Part shown: positions 1 to 7,119 of the stretch, in pieces
How positions within the stretch are numbered: the stretch's first letter is position 1
Layout of the letters: each line of letters begins with the position of its first letter
Virus record (IMG/VR): IMGVR_UViG_3300033153_006481
Location: 1-25,253 of that record
Reading direction: 5' to 3' (one strand)
Length of the DNA: 25,253 nucleotides
Origin: a virus
Made by a program: the position numbers and the translations under genes
The notes under the pieces: generated by a model
The model's database searches: none
Told to the model about the DNA's origin: nothing
What the model saw: the letters and a program-made list of their open reading frames with translations, nothing else

Positions 1-1
1 T

Positions 2-2644
2 TCCAGCAAAGGGATGGGCGGCAAACAGAAGGGAATGTGGGCTGGACCTAAAGCTCAGGGAGCAGACCTTGACGCATTGGCTGATGCCAAAGAGATGAAA
101 GCTGGCGGTGCCAGCAGGGACCAGATTAAGAAGCATACTGACTGGGTTGAGCTGAAAGAGGGTGACTGGGTGTACAACATCCCGGACACCGGTTTTAAGT
201 CTACAGAGAGACTTGACGCACTTCAAACACATAAAGATGATATAGCCGGATTGGAAAGTCAAAGACTACACACCATGGACCTCTATAACGATGGTCTTAT
301 TACCTTAGACGATTTGAAAGTTGATATGGCCGATTTCAGTGACCGCATACGCACCATGAAAATGAATACGCCGTCAGTAGCGGGTAAGTTCGGTGACTTC
401 TTCGGGCATGACAAAGGTTTCGCTGCATACCCTGAACTGGCTAATGTACCGTTCACTCTGGATAAGCTGGAAGGGACAGCTCAAGGGATGTATACACCTA
501 TGAGAAGCCGGAACCATGGTATTCAGGTAGACCCATCCTCTGATGTCACCTCTGTGGCAGCACACGAAGGTCTGGCGCATGCCGTACAGGATATTGAGGG
601 TAGAGTAGGCGGCTCAAATCTTGAGGCGGCCAGACTATATAACGAAAAGAAAATTGGAGAGGTCGAGAAACAAATAGCAGACAGTCGAGGGTCAGCTGAG
701 TACAAGCAGGCCCAGACAGATGCCAGAGAGGAGCTTCTGGGGGACCGTGAGTATGGTTCCTTGAGCTTTGCTGAGCGCTCAGAACTCCAAAAGGATGCCC
801 GGGACATTGCTCTTACGAAGACTGGCACCAACAAGCTCATAGAGGAGAGGCAGAAGCTGGAGGACACATCAGATTTTGCCACCTACCAGAAAGATTGGGG
901 TGAAGCAGAAGCTCGTGACGTCCAAGACCAGCTGGAAGACATCCGTATTATGGAAGATATCGATATGCCAGAGGCAGATATCGATGAGGTTATCAAAGGC
1001 GGTGCTCTGCGGTTTGACCGGCCCTTTGACGAGCTTATAGACATAACAGGGACGCTGGGTTCCAAGTCCAGCAGAAGCATGAGTGCCAAGAAACCCCGTG
1101 AGTCAGCGCAGCAGGCCAAAGATTCGGGTAAATGGCACCCGCTCGGGTCCAAGAAGTTACCTCAGTCTATCGACGACTACACCAGAAAAGTGGATAACGA
1201 CCCCAACGTACCGGAGTCCTTTGAGCCTGACTGGGATGAGTTAATTAAGAACAAAACGACCCTGCTGTCTGCAACAGGGGATAGGTCTCAGTATGGAGGC
1301 AAGGTCACTGAAGCAGGCGGAATACCCCTAGAGAGCCCGGTAGAGCTTGAGGGTGGCATGGATTTCATGAAGCGTAAAGACGCAACATGGGCCTCTGATA
1401 AAGGCCGCATAACCTCCATTCAGGACAGAGTCAAAGGGCAGCAGGCACGGGGTCGTGACCCTGTCATGGCTTATTCAGCAATGGGTCATGACCCCACAGA
1501 TTTCAATAAGATGACCTCTGATACCTTCTTTGAGATGATGAAGGGCGGTAACGTATCCAAGACCAAGATGGAGCAGTTTGACCGGGCTATGCGTAAGCTG
1601 GAGCCCCGGTGGCAGGGGATGAATGACCCTATGAGTTCTGAGCTGTTCCACAGAGTTGGTGATGTGCGTAAAAAATTCATGCAGGTAGCCAATAGCAAAG
1701 ACTTTCAACGGTTTTTCCCGGACCAGAATGCAGCACGTTTTGCAGTCACAGAGCCATCCCTGATGAATGTCCCAGTAGGCCAGTCAGGTCAGGCCATGTC
1801 ACACACTACCGGTAACATCCTTGAGAACCCTGACGTGGGCCATAACACCTATAACACGATGCTGGAAGCAGGCCGTGGCTATCAGGGCGGTATTGAGGGA
1901 GGCATGCCAAGCAAGGACTTCTGGCGTGACTGGACGGCACAGCGTCGGGCCAACCCCCTAGATAAAGGGGAGCAGTTTGATGCCCGCTCTATGGACCTTG
2001 GTGGTGCGACTCAGGATGTCGATGCAGCCTATGTGGAGGGATTGACCAACAGAGCTGAAGAGATTCGGCAGGGTGCGATTGACCCCACAAGCCCATACCT
2101 ATCCTCACCAAAAATTCGTGAAGGGCATGTCGGGCGTCATGGAGAAGCAATACCAGAAAATATAATAAAGAAAATTGATGAGACTGGGGGAGCAAGTGTC
2201 AACCCTGTGTCAGGAGCCCCGGTAGAGCGCGAAGGTTTTATGGTAGCATCAGAGCCCAACACAAATACCGGGCTAAACTCTATCATGCAAAATGCAACCC
2301 CAGAGGACCTCAAGGGCTATATGCAGGAGAACGCTCCATACTATGCTCAGCCGGGTAAGAAAATGGGTGCATGGAAACAGGGGGACGACCTGTATGTAGA
2401 ACCTGCTGAACAGATACTGGATTATGATGAAGCCATGAAATTTGGTAAAAAGACAAACCAGATAGCAGGGTTCGACTTAAACAAGTACCCTGAGTTCGAG
2501 GAGACCACAAGCCATAAGTTTCCTGCAGCGGGTCAGGAGTTTGACATAATGCCAGACGCAGCAACACTCAAAGCCAGAGCAGACGCCAAGCGCCAAGAGC
2601 TAATGCAATGGCTATTCAACATACAACAGAGGTTTGAACCATGA
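2..2644 (+). CDS. Large polyvalent-type phage protein, 3' part (zincin-like domain)
   Basis: The reading frame is open at the left edge, so this is the C-terminal part of a longer protein; residue numbers count from the ATG at 14. Residues 7-60 match a block common in phage polyvalent proteins (WAG..A..ADLDAL..A..M..G...I...T.W, then a W-rich strand). Residues 140-310 look like the zincin-type domain of these proteins: a YPEL strand, then H184-E185-G-L-A-H189 followed by AVQDIEG, and GEAEAR at 296-301 as the usual third-ligand helix. Residues 418-530 carry another recurrent block (GDRS, G-IPL-SPVELEGG, ATWASDKG, YSAMG). Residues 790-835 resemble a C-terminal block (GAWKQGDDLYVEP, NQIAGFDL). 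Polyvalent proteins are usually packaged and delivered with the DNA, and the position just before the scaffold fits a virion protein. One extra residue sits between the two His, so protease activity is doubtful. The stop overlaps the next ATG (ATGA). Confidence 0.72.
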   Translation, partial: SSKGMGGKQKGMWAGPKAQGADLDALADAKEMKAGGASRDQIKKHTDWVELKEGDWVYNIPDTGFKSTERLDALQTHKDDIAGLESQRLHTMDLYNDGLITLDDLKVDMADFSDRIRTMKMNTPSVAGKFGDFFGHDKGFAAYPELANVPFTLDKLEGTAQGMYTPMRSRNHGIQVDPSSDVTSVAAHEGLAHAVQDIEGRVGGSNLEAARLYNEKKIGEVEKQIADSRGSAEYKQAQTDAREELLGDREYGSLSFAERSELQKDARDIALTKTGTNKLIEERQKLEDTSDFATYQKDWGEAEARDVQDQLEDIRIMEDIDMPEADIDEVIKGGALRFDRPFDELIDITGTLGSKSSRSMSAKKPRESAQQAKDSGKWHPLGSKKLPQSIDDYTRKVDNDPNVPESFEPDWDELIKNKTTLLSATGDRSQYGGKVTEAGGIPLESPVELEGGMDFMKRKDATWASDKGRITSIQDRVKGQQARGRDPVMAYSAMGHDPTDFNKMTSDTFFEMMKGGNVSKTKMEQFDRAMRKLEPRWQGMNDPMSSELFHRVGDVRKKFMQVANSKDFQRFFPDQNAARFAVTEPSLMNVPVGQSGQAMSHTTGNILENPDVGHNTYNTMLEAGRGYQGGIEGGMPSKDFWRDWTAQRRANPLDKGEQFDARSMDLGGATQDVDAAYVEGLTNRAEEIRQGAIDPTSPYLSSPKIREGHVGRHGEAIPENIIKKIDETGGASVNPVSGAPVEREGFMVASEPNTNTGLNSIMQNATPEDLKGYMQENAPYYAQPGKKMGAWKQGDDLYVEPAEQILDYDEAMKFGKKTNQIAGFDLNKYPEFEETTSHKFPAAGQEFDIMPDAATLKARADAKRQELMQWLFNIQQRFEP

Positions 2645-2916
2645 CATCGAACGCACAATTAGAAGACGAGCTGTATGAGGCCAGACAGGCCAAGCGGCTC
2701 AGAAAAGATTTCCTTGGAGATTTTTTCCGGGATAAAGAGGCCCAGATTTTGGACCTTATTAAAGAGCTTCCACTGGGGTCAACTGATGCCTTAGTGAATG
2801 CGCACCACCAGCTGAAAAGTTTGAACGCCCTTCAGATGGAACTACAAACTGTGATTAACACAGGCAAGATGGCTGACGTCGAGAAGCAGCAAGCCCTTGA
2901 CAAAGCTGATAACTAA
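2641..2916 (+). CDS. Small helical protein upstream of the scaffold
   Basis: A 91-residue, highly charged, mostly helical protein with no signal peptide or membrane span. Its ATG overlaps the stop of the preceding large gene (ATGA), which suggests translational coupling. Short proteins of this general pattern (helical N-terminus, a central PLGSTDALVNAHHQLKSL-like stretch, a GKMA near the end) occur beside capsid genes of podovirus-like phages, but I know of no established function. Its place between the polyvalent gene and the scaffold suggests a head assembly or packaging accessory; this is inference from position. It ends 26 bases before the scaffold ATG. Confidence 0.75.
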   Translation: MTSNAQLEDELYEARQAKRLRKDFLGDFFRDKEAQILDLIKELPLGSTDALVNAHHQLKSLNALQMELQTVINTGKMADVEKQQALDKADN

Positions 2917-2942
2917 ATTAATAATGAGAGAGGAAGTACCCA

Positions 2943-4046
2943 ATGAGTAACGAAGACCATTCCACCCTTGAGGCGAACGTCGGCGACCCCATTGATGATA
3001 TTGCAGCCCTATTAATGGGTGGTGATGATTCTGGTGGCGAAGGCGAAGCTGACCCCACCAATGAACAGACACCTGCAACACCAGACACTGAAGATGATGA
3101 CGGCGCTGAAGAGCTACCTGACGAATCTACCGATGGTGATGATGATGTTGACGAGTCTGATGAAGAAACTGATGAAGCTGATGAAGCTGCTGATGGCGTA
3201 GACGATGAGTCCTTAGCCAAGATGTTAGGCATTGATGAGAGCCAACTATCCGTACTGGACGATGGTGGATTCAAGATTAACCTCAAGATTGATGGTGAAA
3301 ATAGCCAGATGTCTTTAGCAGATGTGATTAAGATTAATCAGACAGAAGGCAGCCTGACCAATAAATCAAAAGCCTTTGCAGACGACCGCAAAGCCTTTGA
3401 TGATGCAGTGGTTGCCAAAGCAACCGAGATTAAAGAAACTTTACAGCGCAACCAGCAGCTCACACAGATGCTGGAGCAGGAACTCATGGCGGAGTTTGAA
3501 CACGTCGAATGGGCTGACCTGCGACAATTTGACCCTGCTGAGTGGTCTGCAAAGCGACAGGAATTTGGTACCAAGTATCAGCGCGTTCAGCGAATGAAAC
3601 AGGTACTGGAAAGCCAGTCTACTGAAGCGGACGAAGTAGCTCAGAAAGAGTTCAAAGCTAAAGAGCAGGTATATCTTAAGGGTCAGTGGGACTCTATGTT
3701 GAATAACAACCCCACATGGTCCAATAAGGCAGCTTATGCCAAAGATATGACCGCTATAAGAGACTTTGCCAGCGAGGCCTATGGGTTTGGCGACGAAGAC
3801 TTTAAGCACGTCACTGACTCCCGGACGATAGAAATGGCGAAAGATGCCATGGCTTTCCGAAAAGGACAAAAAGCTGGGAAGAAAAAATTAGTCAAGGTGC
3901 CAAGAGTACAGAAGAGGGGTGGCGTGAGAAAAGTCGCCAAGCTCTCTAAATTAGACAAATTAACTAGAGCGGCTAAGACAGCTTCTGGAGCAGCAAAAAG
4001 AGATCTTCAGACTGACGCAGTCGCCGAACTCCTAATGGGTGGATAA
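2943..4046 (+). CDS. Capsid scaffolding protein
   Basis: A 367-residue protein directly upstream of the major capsid gene, the usual scaffold position. Residues 15-95 are extremely acidic and low-complexity (Asp/Glu runs). Residues 105-240 are predicted helical with coiled-coil character (many Gln, Glu, Lys). Residues 305-352 are strongly basic (several Lys/Arg clusters), a common arrangement for the capsid-binding end of phage scaffolds. The first and last structured segments end in nearly the same peptide, IAALLMGG (20-27) and VAELLMGG (360-367). A clear ribosome site (AGAGGAAG, 2930-2937) precedes the ATG. Scaffolds organise coat subunits in the procapsid and then leave or are cleaved. The role is inferred from composition and neighbours, as scaffolds diverge quickly. 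Confidence 0.8.
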   Translation: MSNEDHSTLEANVGDPIDDIAALLMGGDDSGGEGEADPTNEQTPATPDTEDDDGAEELPDESTDGDDDVDESDEETDEADEAADGVDDESLAKMLGIDESQLSVLDDGGFKINLKIDGENSQMSLADVIKINQTEGSLTNKSKAFADDRKAFDDAVVAKATEIKETLQRNQQLTQMLEQELMAEFEHVEWADLRQFDPAEWSAKRQEFGTKYQRVQRMKQVLESQSTEADEVAQKEFKAKEQVYLKGQWDSMLNNNPTWSNKAAYAKDMTAIRDFASEAYGFGDEDFKHVTDSRTIEMAKDAMAFRKGQKAGKKKLVKVPRVQKRGGVRKVAKLSKLDKLTRAAKTASGAAKRDLQTDAVAELLMGG

Positions 4047-4047
4047 C

Positions 4048-5106
4048 ATGGCTACAACAGCAGCACTAGCATCGTCCGACTTAAAATCAGCACTTGTAGG
4101 TGGCTTGATTCGTGAAGATGTAATGAACAAAATCTGGGATATTAGCAAAATCCCTCTTCCTTTCACAGACATGGTTGGTTCGGGTACTGCCAAAAATGAA
4201 TACAAAGAATGGACCCAAGATGAGCTGGCGCAACCAGACCTGACCAATGCGGTTGGTGATGGTGCAGATGCTTCAGGTAATGATACCAAGCTCGGCAATC
4301 GTGTCGGTAACCATCACCAGATTTCTGATAAGGTGGTCGAGGTTACCTTCCGTTCTAATGCATCCAACACAATTGGTCGTGCAAAAGAGCTGAGCTATCA
4401 ATTGATGCGTCGACAGCAAGAGTTGCGCCGTGACGTTGAGGCAATGGCCTTGAATAACCAAGCGTCTGTAGCAGATGATAATGCTAATGATGTGGTCGGT
4501 AAAGCAGGTGGCTTGCCCACATGGCTAACCACCACCTATGATGATGGCGGCGGTACTTCCGGCGGTTTCGATAAAGCTGGCGGCGGCACCACAGTGACTA
4601 CCGCTCGTATCCCGGGCGCTGGTCGTGCATTGTCTGAAGTCATGATTCGTGATGCGGTAGAAAGCATCTATGAAGAAGGTGGAGACCCTACCAAGATGAT
4701 GTCCATTCCGGGTATCATTCGTAAGTTCTCTGAGTACCTGTTCACCAGCTCTGCTCGTGTCGGTACCATCATGTCTGACCAAGGCAAGTCCAAAGAAAAA
4801 GCTGCAGCTCTGGGTTCGGTTAACGTCTTCGTTACTGACTTCGGCACTCTGCTTATGGTTCCTAATCGCCTTCAGCAAAAGTATAAAGATGTGAGCACCA
4901 CACTTGATGTGGCTGATGTCTTCATCCTTGACCCTGAGTATCTGTCCTTATGTTACCTGCAAGGTTATCGTACTGATGAACTGGCAAGACTGGGTCAGAA
5001 AGAACGTCGCCAGATGCTGGTTGACTGGACTTTGATTGTGAACACTGAGAAGGCTCACGGCCTTATCGCGGATATTGACCCTACACTAGCAGTAGTATCA
5101 GGTTAA
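4048..5106 (+). CDS. Major capsid protein (SU10/DUF5309 type)
   Basis: 352 residues, starting MATTAALASSDLKSALVGG. The sequence has the features of the DUF5309/SU10-type major capsid family, which is expected to adopt the HK97 fold. It has an N-terminal arm, then a central helix with the family pattern R-AKELSYQL-RRQQELRRDVEA (near residues 112-135), and a C-terminal half rich in beta strands with the motif LDVADVFILDPEYL. An in-frame GTG lies at 4039, but the ATG at 4048 is preferred. It starts like related proteins, follows a GGGTGG ribosome site (4037-4042), and sits one base after the scaffold stop. A hairpin follows the stop. Codon use looks more regular than in neighbouring small genes, as expected for the most highly made protein. 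Confidence 0.88.
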   Translation: MATTAALASSDLKSALVGGLIREDVMNKIWDISKIPLPFTDMVGSGTAKNEYKEWTQDELAQPDLTNAVGDGADASGNDTKLGNRVGNHHQISDKVVEVTFRSNASNTIGRAKELSYQLMRRQQELRRDVEAMALNNQASVADDNANDVVGKAGGLPTWLTTTYDDGGGTSGGFDKAGGGTTVTTARIPGAGRALSEVMIRDAVESIYEEGGDPTKMMSIPGIIRKFSEYLFTSSARVGTIMSDQGKSKEKAAALGSVNVFVTDFGTLLMVPNRLQQKYKDVSTTLDVADVFILDPEYLSLCYLQGYRTDELARLGQKERRQMLVDWTLIVNTEKAHGLIADIDPTLAVVSG

Positions 5107-5126
5107 ATATTTTAATGTGTAAATTC

Positions 5127-5152
5127 AGTATGCCCTGAGGTTGGGGCATACT
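5127..5152 (+). terminator. Hairpin after the capsid gene, probable terminator or attenuator
   Basis: A perfect 9-base-pair inverted repeat (AGTATGCCC / GGGCATACT) with an 8-base loop (TGAGGTTG), 20 bases after the capsid stop. The trailing sequence is only weakly T-rich (TTACCATAATTT), so it may be a leaky terminator or an RNA stability element that sets capsid mRNA above downstream genes. This is the longest gap in the plus-strand block (69 bases); I see no convincing promoter in it. Confidence 0.55.
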
Positions 5153-5175
5153 TACCATAATTTGGAGGGCATATC

Positions 5176-5451
5176 ATGCCAGCAGCAAAACCAGCAGCGC
5201 CACCAGCAGCAAAACCAGCAGCGCCACCAGCAGCAGCAGCAGCGCCAGAGGCACCAGCAGCGCCACCAGCAGCAGCAGCAGCGCCAGAGGCACCAGTAGA
5301 CGCCCCTGCAGTTCAGCCTGCAAAATTCAAGGTTAAGAATATCCACAAAGGTGCTCTCAATCTGGCTAACGGGAAAATTAAACCCGGAGGCGAAGGAATC
5401 GCAACCATTGCCGAATATTCGACATTGTCACAATATATGACGAAAGTCTGA
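5176..5451 (+). CDS. Ala/Pro-rich repeat protein with small C-terminal domain
   Basis: 91 residues. Residues 2-48 are almost only Ala and Pro, built from two repeat types (KPAAPPAA twice, then a 13-residue APPAAAAAPEAP(A/V) unit twice). Residues 49-91 look like a compact beta domain (FKVKNIHKGALNLANGKIKPGGEG, then a short helix). A strong ribosome site (GGAGGG, 5164-5169) precedes the ATG. Position straight after the capsid gene suggests a head-associated accessory such as a decoration or head-fibre protein, with the Ala/Pro part as an extended linker. This is inference; I do not recognise the C-terminal domain with certainty. The stop overlaps the next ATG (TGATG). Confidence 0.72.
   Translation: MPAAKPAAPPAAKPAAPPAAAAAPEAPAAPPAAAAAPEAPVDAPAVQPAKFKVKNIHKGALNLANGKIKPGGEGIATIAEYSTLSQYMTKV
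5185..5298 (+). repeat. In-frame tandem repeats coding the Ala/Pro linker
   Basis: Two perfect copies of a 24-base unit (5185-5208 and 5209-5232) are followed by two copies of a 39-base unit (5221-5259 and 5260-5298) that differ at one base; the two arrays overlap. Both unit lengths are multiples of three, so gain or loss of a copy would keep the frame and change only linker length. Confidence 0.9.
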
Positions 5452-5774
5452 TGGACGAGGTCCTGAGGAGTGATATCCATTATCAGGAGCATACAGGGGT
5501 TCTGACGCATAAGCTGACGCAACCCACTGAGCAACTGATACTTGACCGGAATGCGGACTTACGTCGCAGTAAGGGCATTCTTCGGGACCTCGGACAGGGT
5601 GAGGAAGGGGGTGTGTGGGGCCGACAGGTTGCCAGCATTCCCTTTATTATTTTTGAACAAGCAAAACGTGATGGCTATAACCTGAGCTGTAAAGACCAGA
5701 AAATAGCTGCACAAGAAATGAACCGATTTTTACAGACACCAGCAGGCAAAGCCTGTCTGGTCCAAGGAGACTAA
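5451..5774 (+). CDS. Conserved small phage protein, function unknown
   Basis: 107 residues, soluble, no signal or membrane segment. The pattern Q-x-x-EQLILDRNADLRR (25-38), then a Gly-rich turn, then VASIPFIIFEQAKRDGYNLS (60-79) and a final helix (EMNRFLQTPAGK) resembles a family of small proteins found near capsid or tail genes of many phages, for which I know no proven function. The ATG overlaps the previous stop by one base. The next gene has its own ribosome site. Possibly a head accessory or assembly factor by position only. Confidence 0.7.
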   Translation: MDEVLRSDIHYQEHTGVLTHKLTQPTEQLILDRNADLRRSKGILRDLGQGEEGGVWGRQVASIPFIIFEQAKRDGYNLSCKDQKIAAQEMNRFLQTPAGKACLVQGD

Positions 5775-5775
5775 A

Positions 5776-6045
5776 ATGTCAGGTAAGCTATGTTTTGGTG
5801 GAGTTTTTAATAATGCAGGGGCAGGGCACCTATCAGCCAGTAAAGCTTTTTGTGAGGGCTTGGCATACAGAGCAAAGGGCACTGCTACAAACTTCCCAGT
5901 AACTGATAACCCTCACATATCCGGCTCAGAGGATAACACTTCATGGGCCGCAGGGTGGTTAGTAACTGATAGTGCCACAGGGGGTCAAGTGGGAAAGGGT
6001 GATGCGCCATGTTGTTCTATCCCCCACAATACGATATTAGCGTAA
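5776..6045 (+). CDS. Small protein with RMF/CrpP-like motif
   Basis: 89 residues after a good ribosome site (AAGGAG, 5764-5769). Residues 21-66 show the pattern seen in small proteins related to ribosome modulation factor and CrpP. It has an Ala-rich helix with A..AF.EGLA, then NPHISGSE (45-52), then W57-A-A-G-W61 followed by an acidic residue, close to the NPY...W..GW signature. The C-terminal tail has a CC pair (79-80) and is not part of that motif. Known RMF dimerises ribosomes, and many phage members are uncharacterised. Placed in the head gene island, it may be a virion or host-modulating protein. The similarity is short, so the family call is tentative; the gene itself is secure by spacing and coupling to the next ATG (TAATG). 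Confidence 0.65.
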   Translation: MSGKLCFGGVFNNAGAGHLSASKAFCEGLAYRAKGTATNFPVTDNPHISGSEDNTSWAAGWLVTDSATGGQVGKGDAPCCSIPHNTILA

Positions 6046-6347
6046 TGAAACCGATAATGATGATGCGTACAAGCGGCCTTGCAGGTCCTGCGTATGCAAA
6101 ACATGCAGGAATTAAGGGTCTGAGTAAATCTACCGGTAACGCACATATCCCCGGTCACAAGTCCACTAGGTTTGTCCCTGAAGTTATCGGTTTAACTGAA
6201 GCCGCAGCCATAGCCGCCATTGAAGCAGAAGACTTGGTAGCTAGTAGATTTGGAACCCCGGTTCTAGGGTTGGTCACAATACAGGTCCCTGCGGCAAAAA
6301 CCTCTGTAAGAGAGGGTACAAAAGTAAATTACAGGCTTACTTCGTGA
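6045..6347 (+). CDS. PASTA-domain small phage protein
   Basis: 100 residues. Residues 43-100 match the PASTA pattern: VPEVIGLTEAAAIAAIEA (strand, helix), a middle strand, GLVTIQVPAAKTSVREGTKV, then a final strand NYRLTS. PASTA domains in bacterial kinases and penicillin-binding proteins bind peptidoglycan fragments or beta-lactams. On a phage particle such a domain could contact the cell wall or act only as a structural beta domain. Residues 1-42 are short and basic, possibly an anchoring tail. An upstream in-frame ATG at 6009 exists, but 6045 is preferred because it overlaps the previous stop by one base, the rule in this gene cluster. The end overlaps the GTG of the next gene. Confidence 0.72.
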   Translation: MKPIMMMRTSGLAGPAYAKHAGIKGLSKSTGNAHIPGHKSTRFVPEVIGLTEAAAIAAIEAEDLVASRFGTPVLGLVTIQVPAAKTSVREGTKVNYRLTS

Positions 6348-6517
6348 ATAATATAGCCTTAGAATTACTTACTTTAGAGGACCTGATAAAACTATTTCCC
6401 ACAGTGGTCCTAGTATTGATGGTGACTGCGGCAGGGTTCTTTGCTGCATGGTTTTTAGCATCAAAGCACATTGTTTCATTAAAAGAATTTATTGAATATT
6501 TAAAGAGTTTAAAATGA
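6344..6517 (+). CDS. 57-residue single-span membrane protein
   Basis: The frame starts with GTG at 6344, overlapping the PASTA gene stop (GTGA), and ends with TGA at 6515-6517, overlapping the adaptor ATG (ATGA). It fills the gap between these genes exactly, strong evidence for a real coupled gene. Residues 1-17 are mildly acidic (LEDL). About residues 18-40 form one hydrophobic helix (FPTVVLVLMVTAAGFFAAWF). Residues 41-57 are amphipathic and basic at the end (KHIVSLKEFIEYLKSLK). There is no cleavable signal. Its role is unknown: candidates are a membrane accessory of infection, a small holin-like protein or a virion component. Confidence 0.7.
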   Translation: MNNIALELLTLEDLIKLFPTVVLVLMVTAAGFFAAWFLASKHIVSLKEFIEYLKSLK

Positions 6518-7119
6518 ATTATGATGACATAATAGACCTACTCGCCACATACTCAGACCGAGAGGATGTTGAGGTACTGGACAGACTTGATAAGTTTCTG
6601 CGTATCGCTGAGATTAGGATAGGCAGACTATTGAATGTTGGAAAGATGGTAGCCCTATCTTCAATAACCTTATTAGAGGGTCAGGAATATTATACACTGC
6701 CGCCAGACTTCTCAGGACTACGCTCCATTAAGATGGTTGGGGGTGGGACTAACACCACTCTGCACATGCTGTCCCCTGAGCAAATGGTTTCTGTAGGTAA
6801 CCTCACTACTGCCGGGATTTATTATAATATCATTGGTCAACGGATACAGATATCCCCTATTCAATCGCTGGCTGAATTAGAAATAGCATACTATAGGTTG
6901 ATACCCCCACTAACCGTAGCCAACCCTCAAAACTGGGTATCAGTCTATGCCTCAGACGCGTATATCTTTGGAGGGATGGTAGAGGTTAGTTCGTTTGTTA
7001 AGAACGCTGATGCTGCTAAGTTATGGGATGACAGATTCCTAGACGCCATAAGCAGTATAGAAGATGCCGACAGTCGGGCCAGATGGTCAGGCACACCTCT
7101 ACAAATAAGGACCGGATAA
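6514..7119 (+). CDS. Head-to-tail adaptor protein (SU10 adaptor type)
   Basis: 201 residues. The N-terminal helical part has the recurrent adaptor pattern (DRLDKFLRIAEIRIGRLL, about 23-40), followed by a strand-rich centre with EGQEYYTLPPDFSGLRSI (55-72), a typical segment of podoviral adaptors of the SU10 or P22 gp4 functional class. The C-terminal helices (AYIFGGMVEVSSFVKNADAAKLW and the region after it) also fit. Adaptors form a ring under the portal and join it to the nozzle or tail. The gene lies between head and tail genes as expected. The ATG overlaps the stop of the membrane-protein gene. The stop overlaps the next ATG (TAATG). Confidence 0.8.
   Translation: MNYDDIIDLLATYSDREDVEVLDRLDKFLRIAEIRIGRLLNVGKMVALSSITLLEGQEYYTLPPDFSGLRSIKMVGGGTNTTLHMLSPEQMVSVGNLTTAGIYYNIIGQRIQISPIQSLAELEIAYYRLIPPLTVANPQNWVSVYASDAYIFGGMVEVSSFVKNADAAKLWDDRFLDAISSIEDADSRARWSGTPLQIRTG

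Noticed and set aside
2918-3286. Ser-rich open frame on the minus strand opposite the scaffold
   Set aside because: It is the antisense of the Asp/Glu/Ser codons of the scaffold; no ribosome site and low complexity.
5113-5121. TAATGTGTA, similar to the TAATGTATA late promoter element of phiEco32-like phages
   Set aside because: A single near match, placed before the hairpin where a promoter would be blocked, and not repeated in other gaps.
5152-5346. Cys/Trp-rich minus-strand frame (repeated WRCW)
   Set aside because: It arises from reading the Ala/Pro repeat DNA backwards; the forward frame has a strong ribosome site and fits the gene order.
6009-6044. Longer start for the PASTA gene
   Set aside because: It would overlap the previous gene by 37 bases with no ribosome site; the ATG at 6045 overlaps its stop by one base as elsewhere here.
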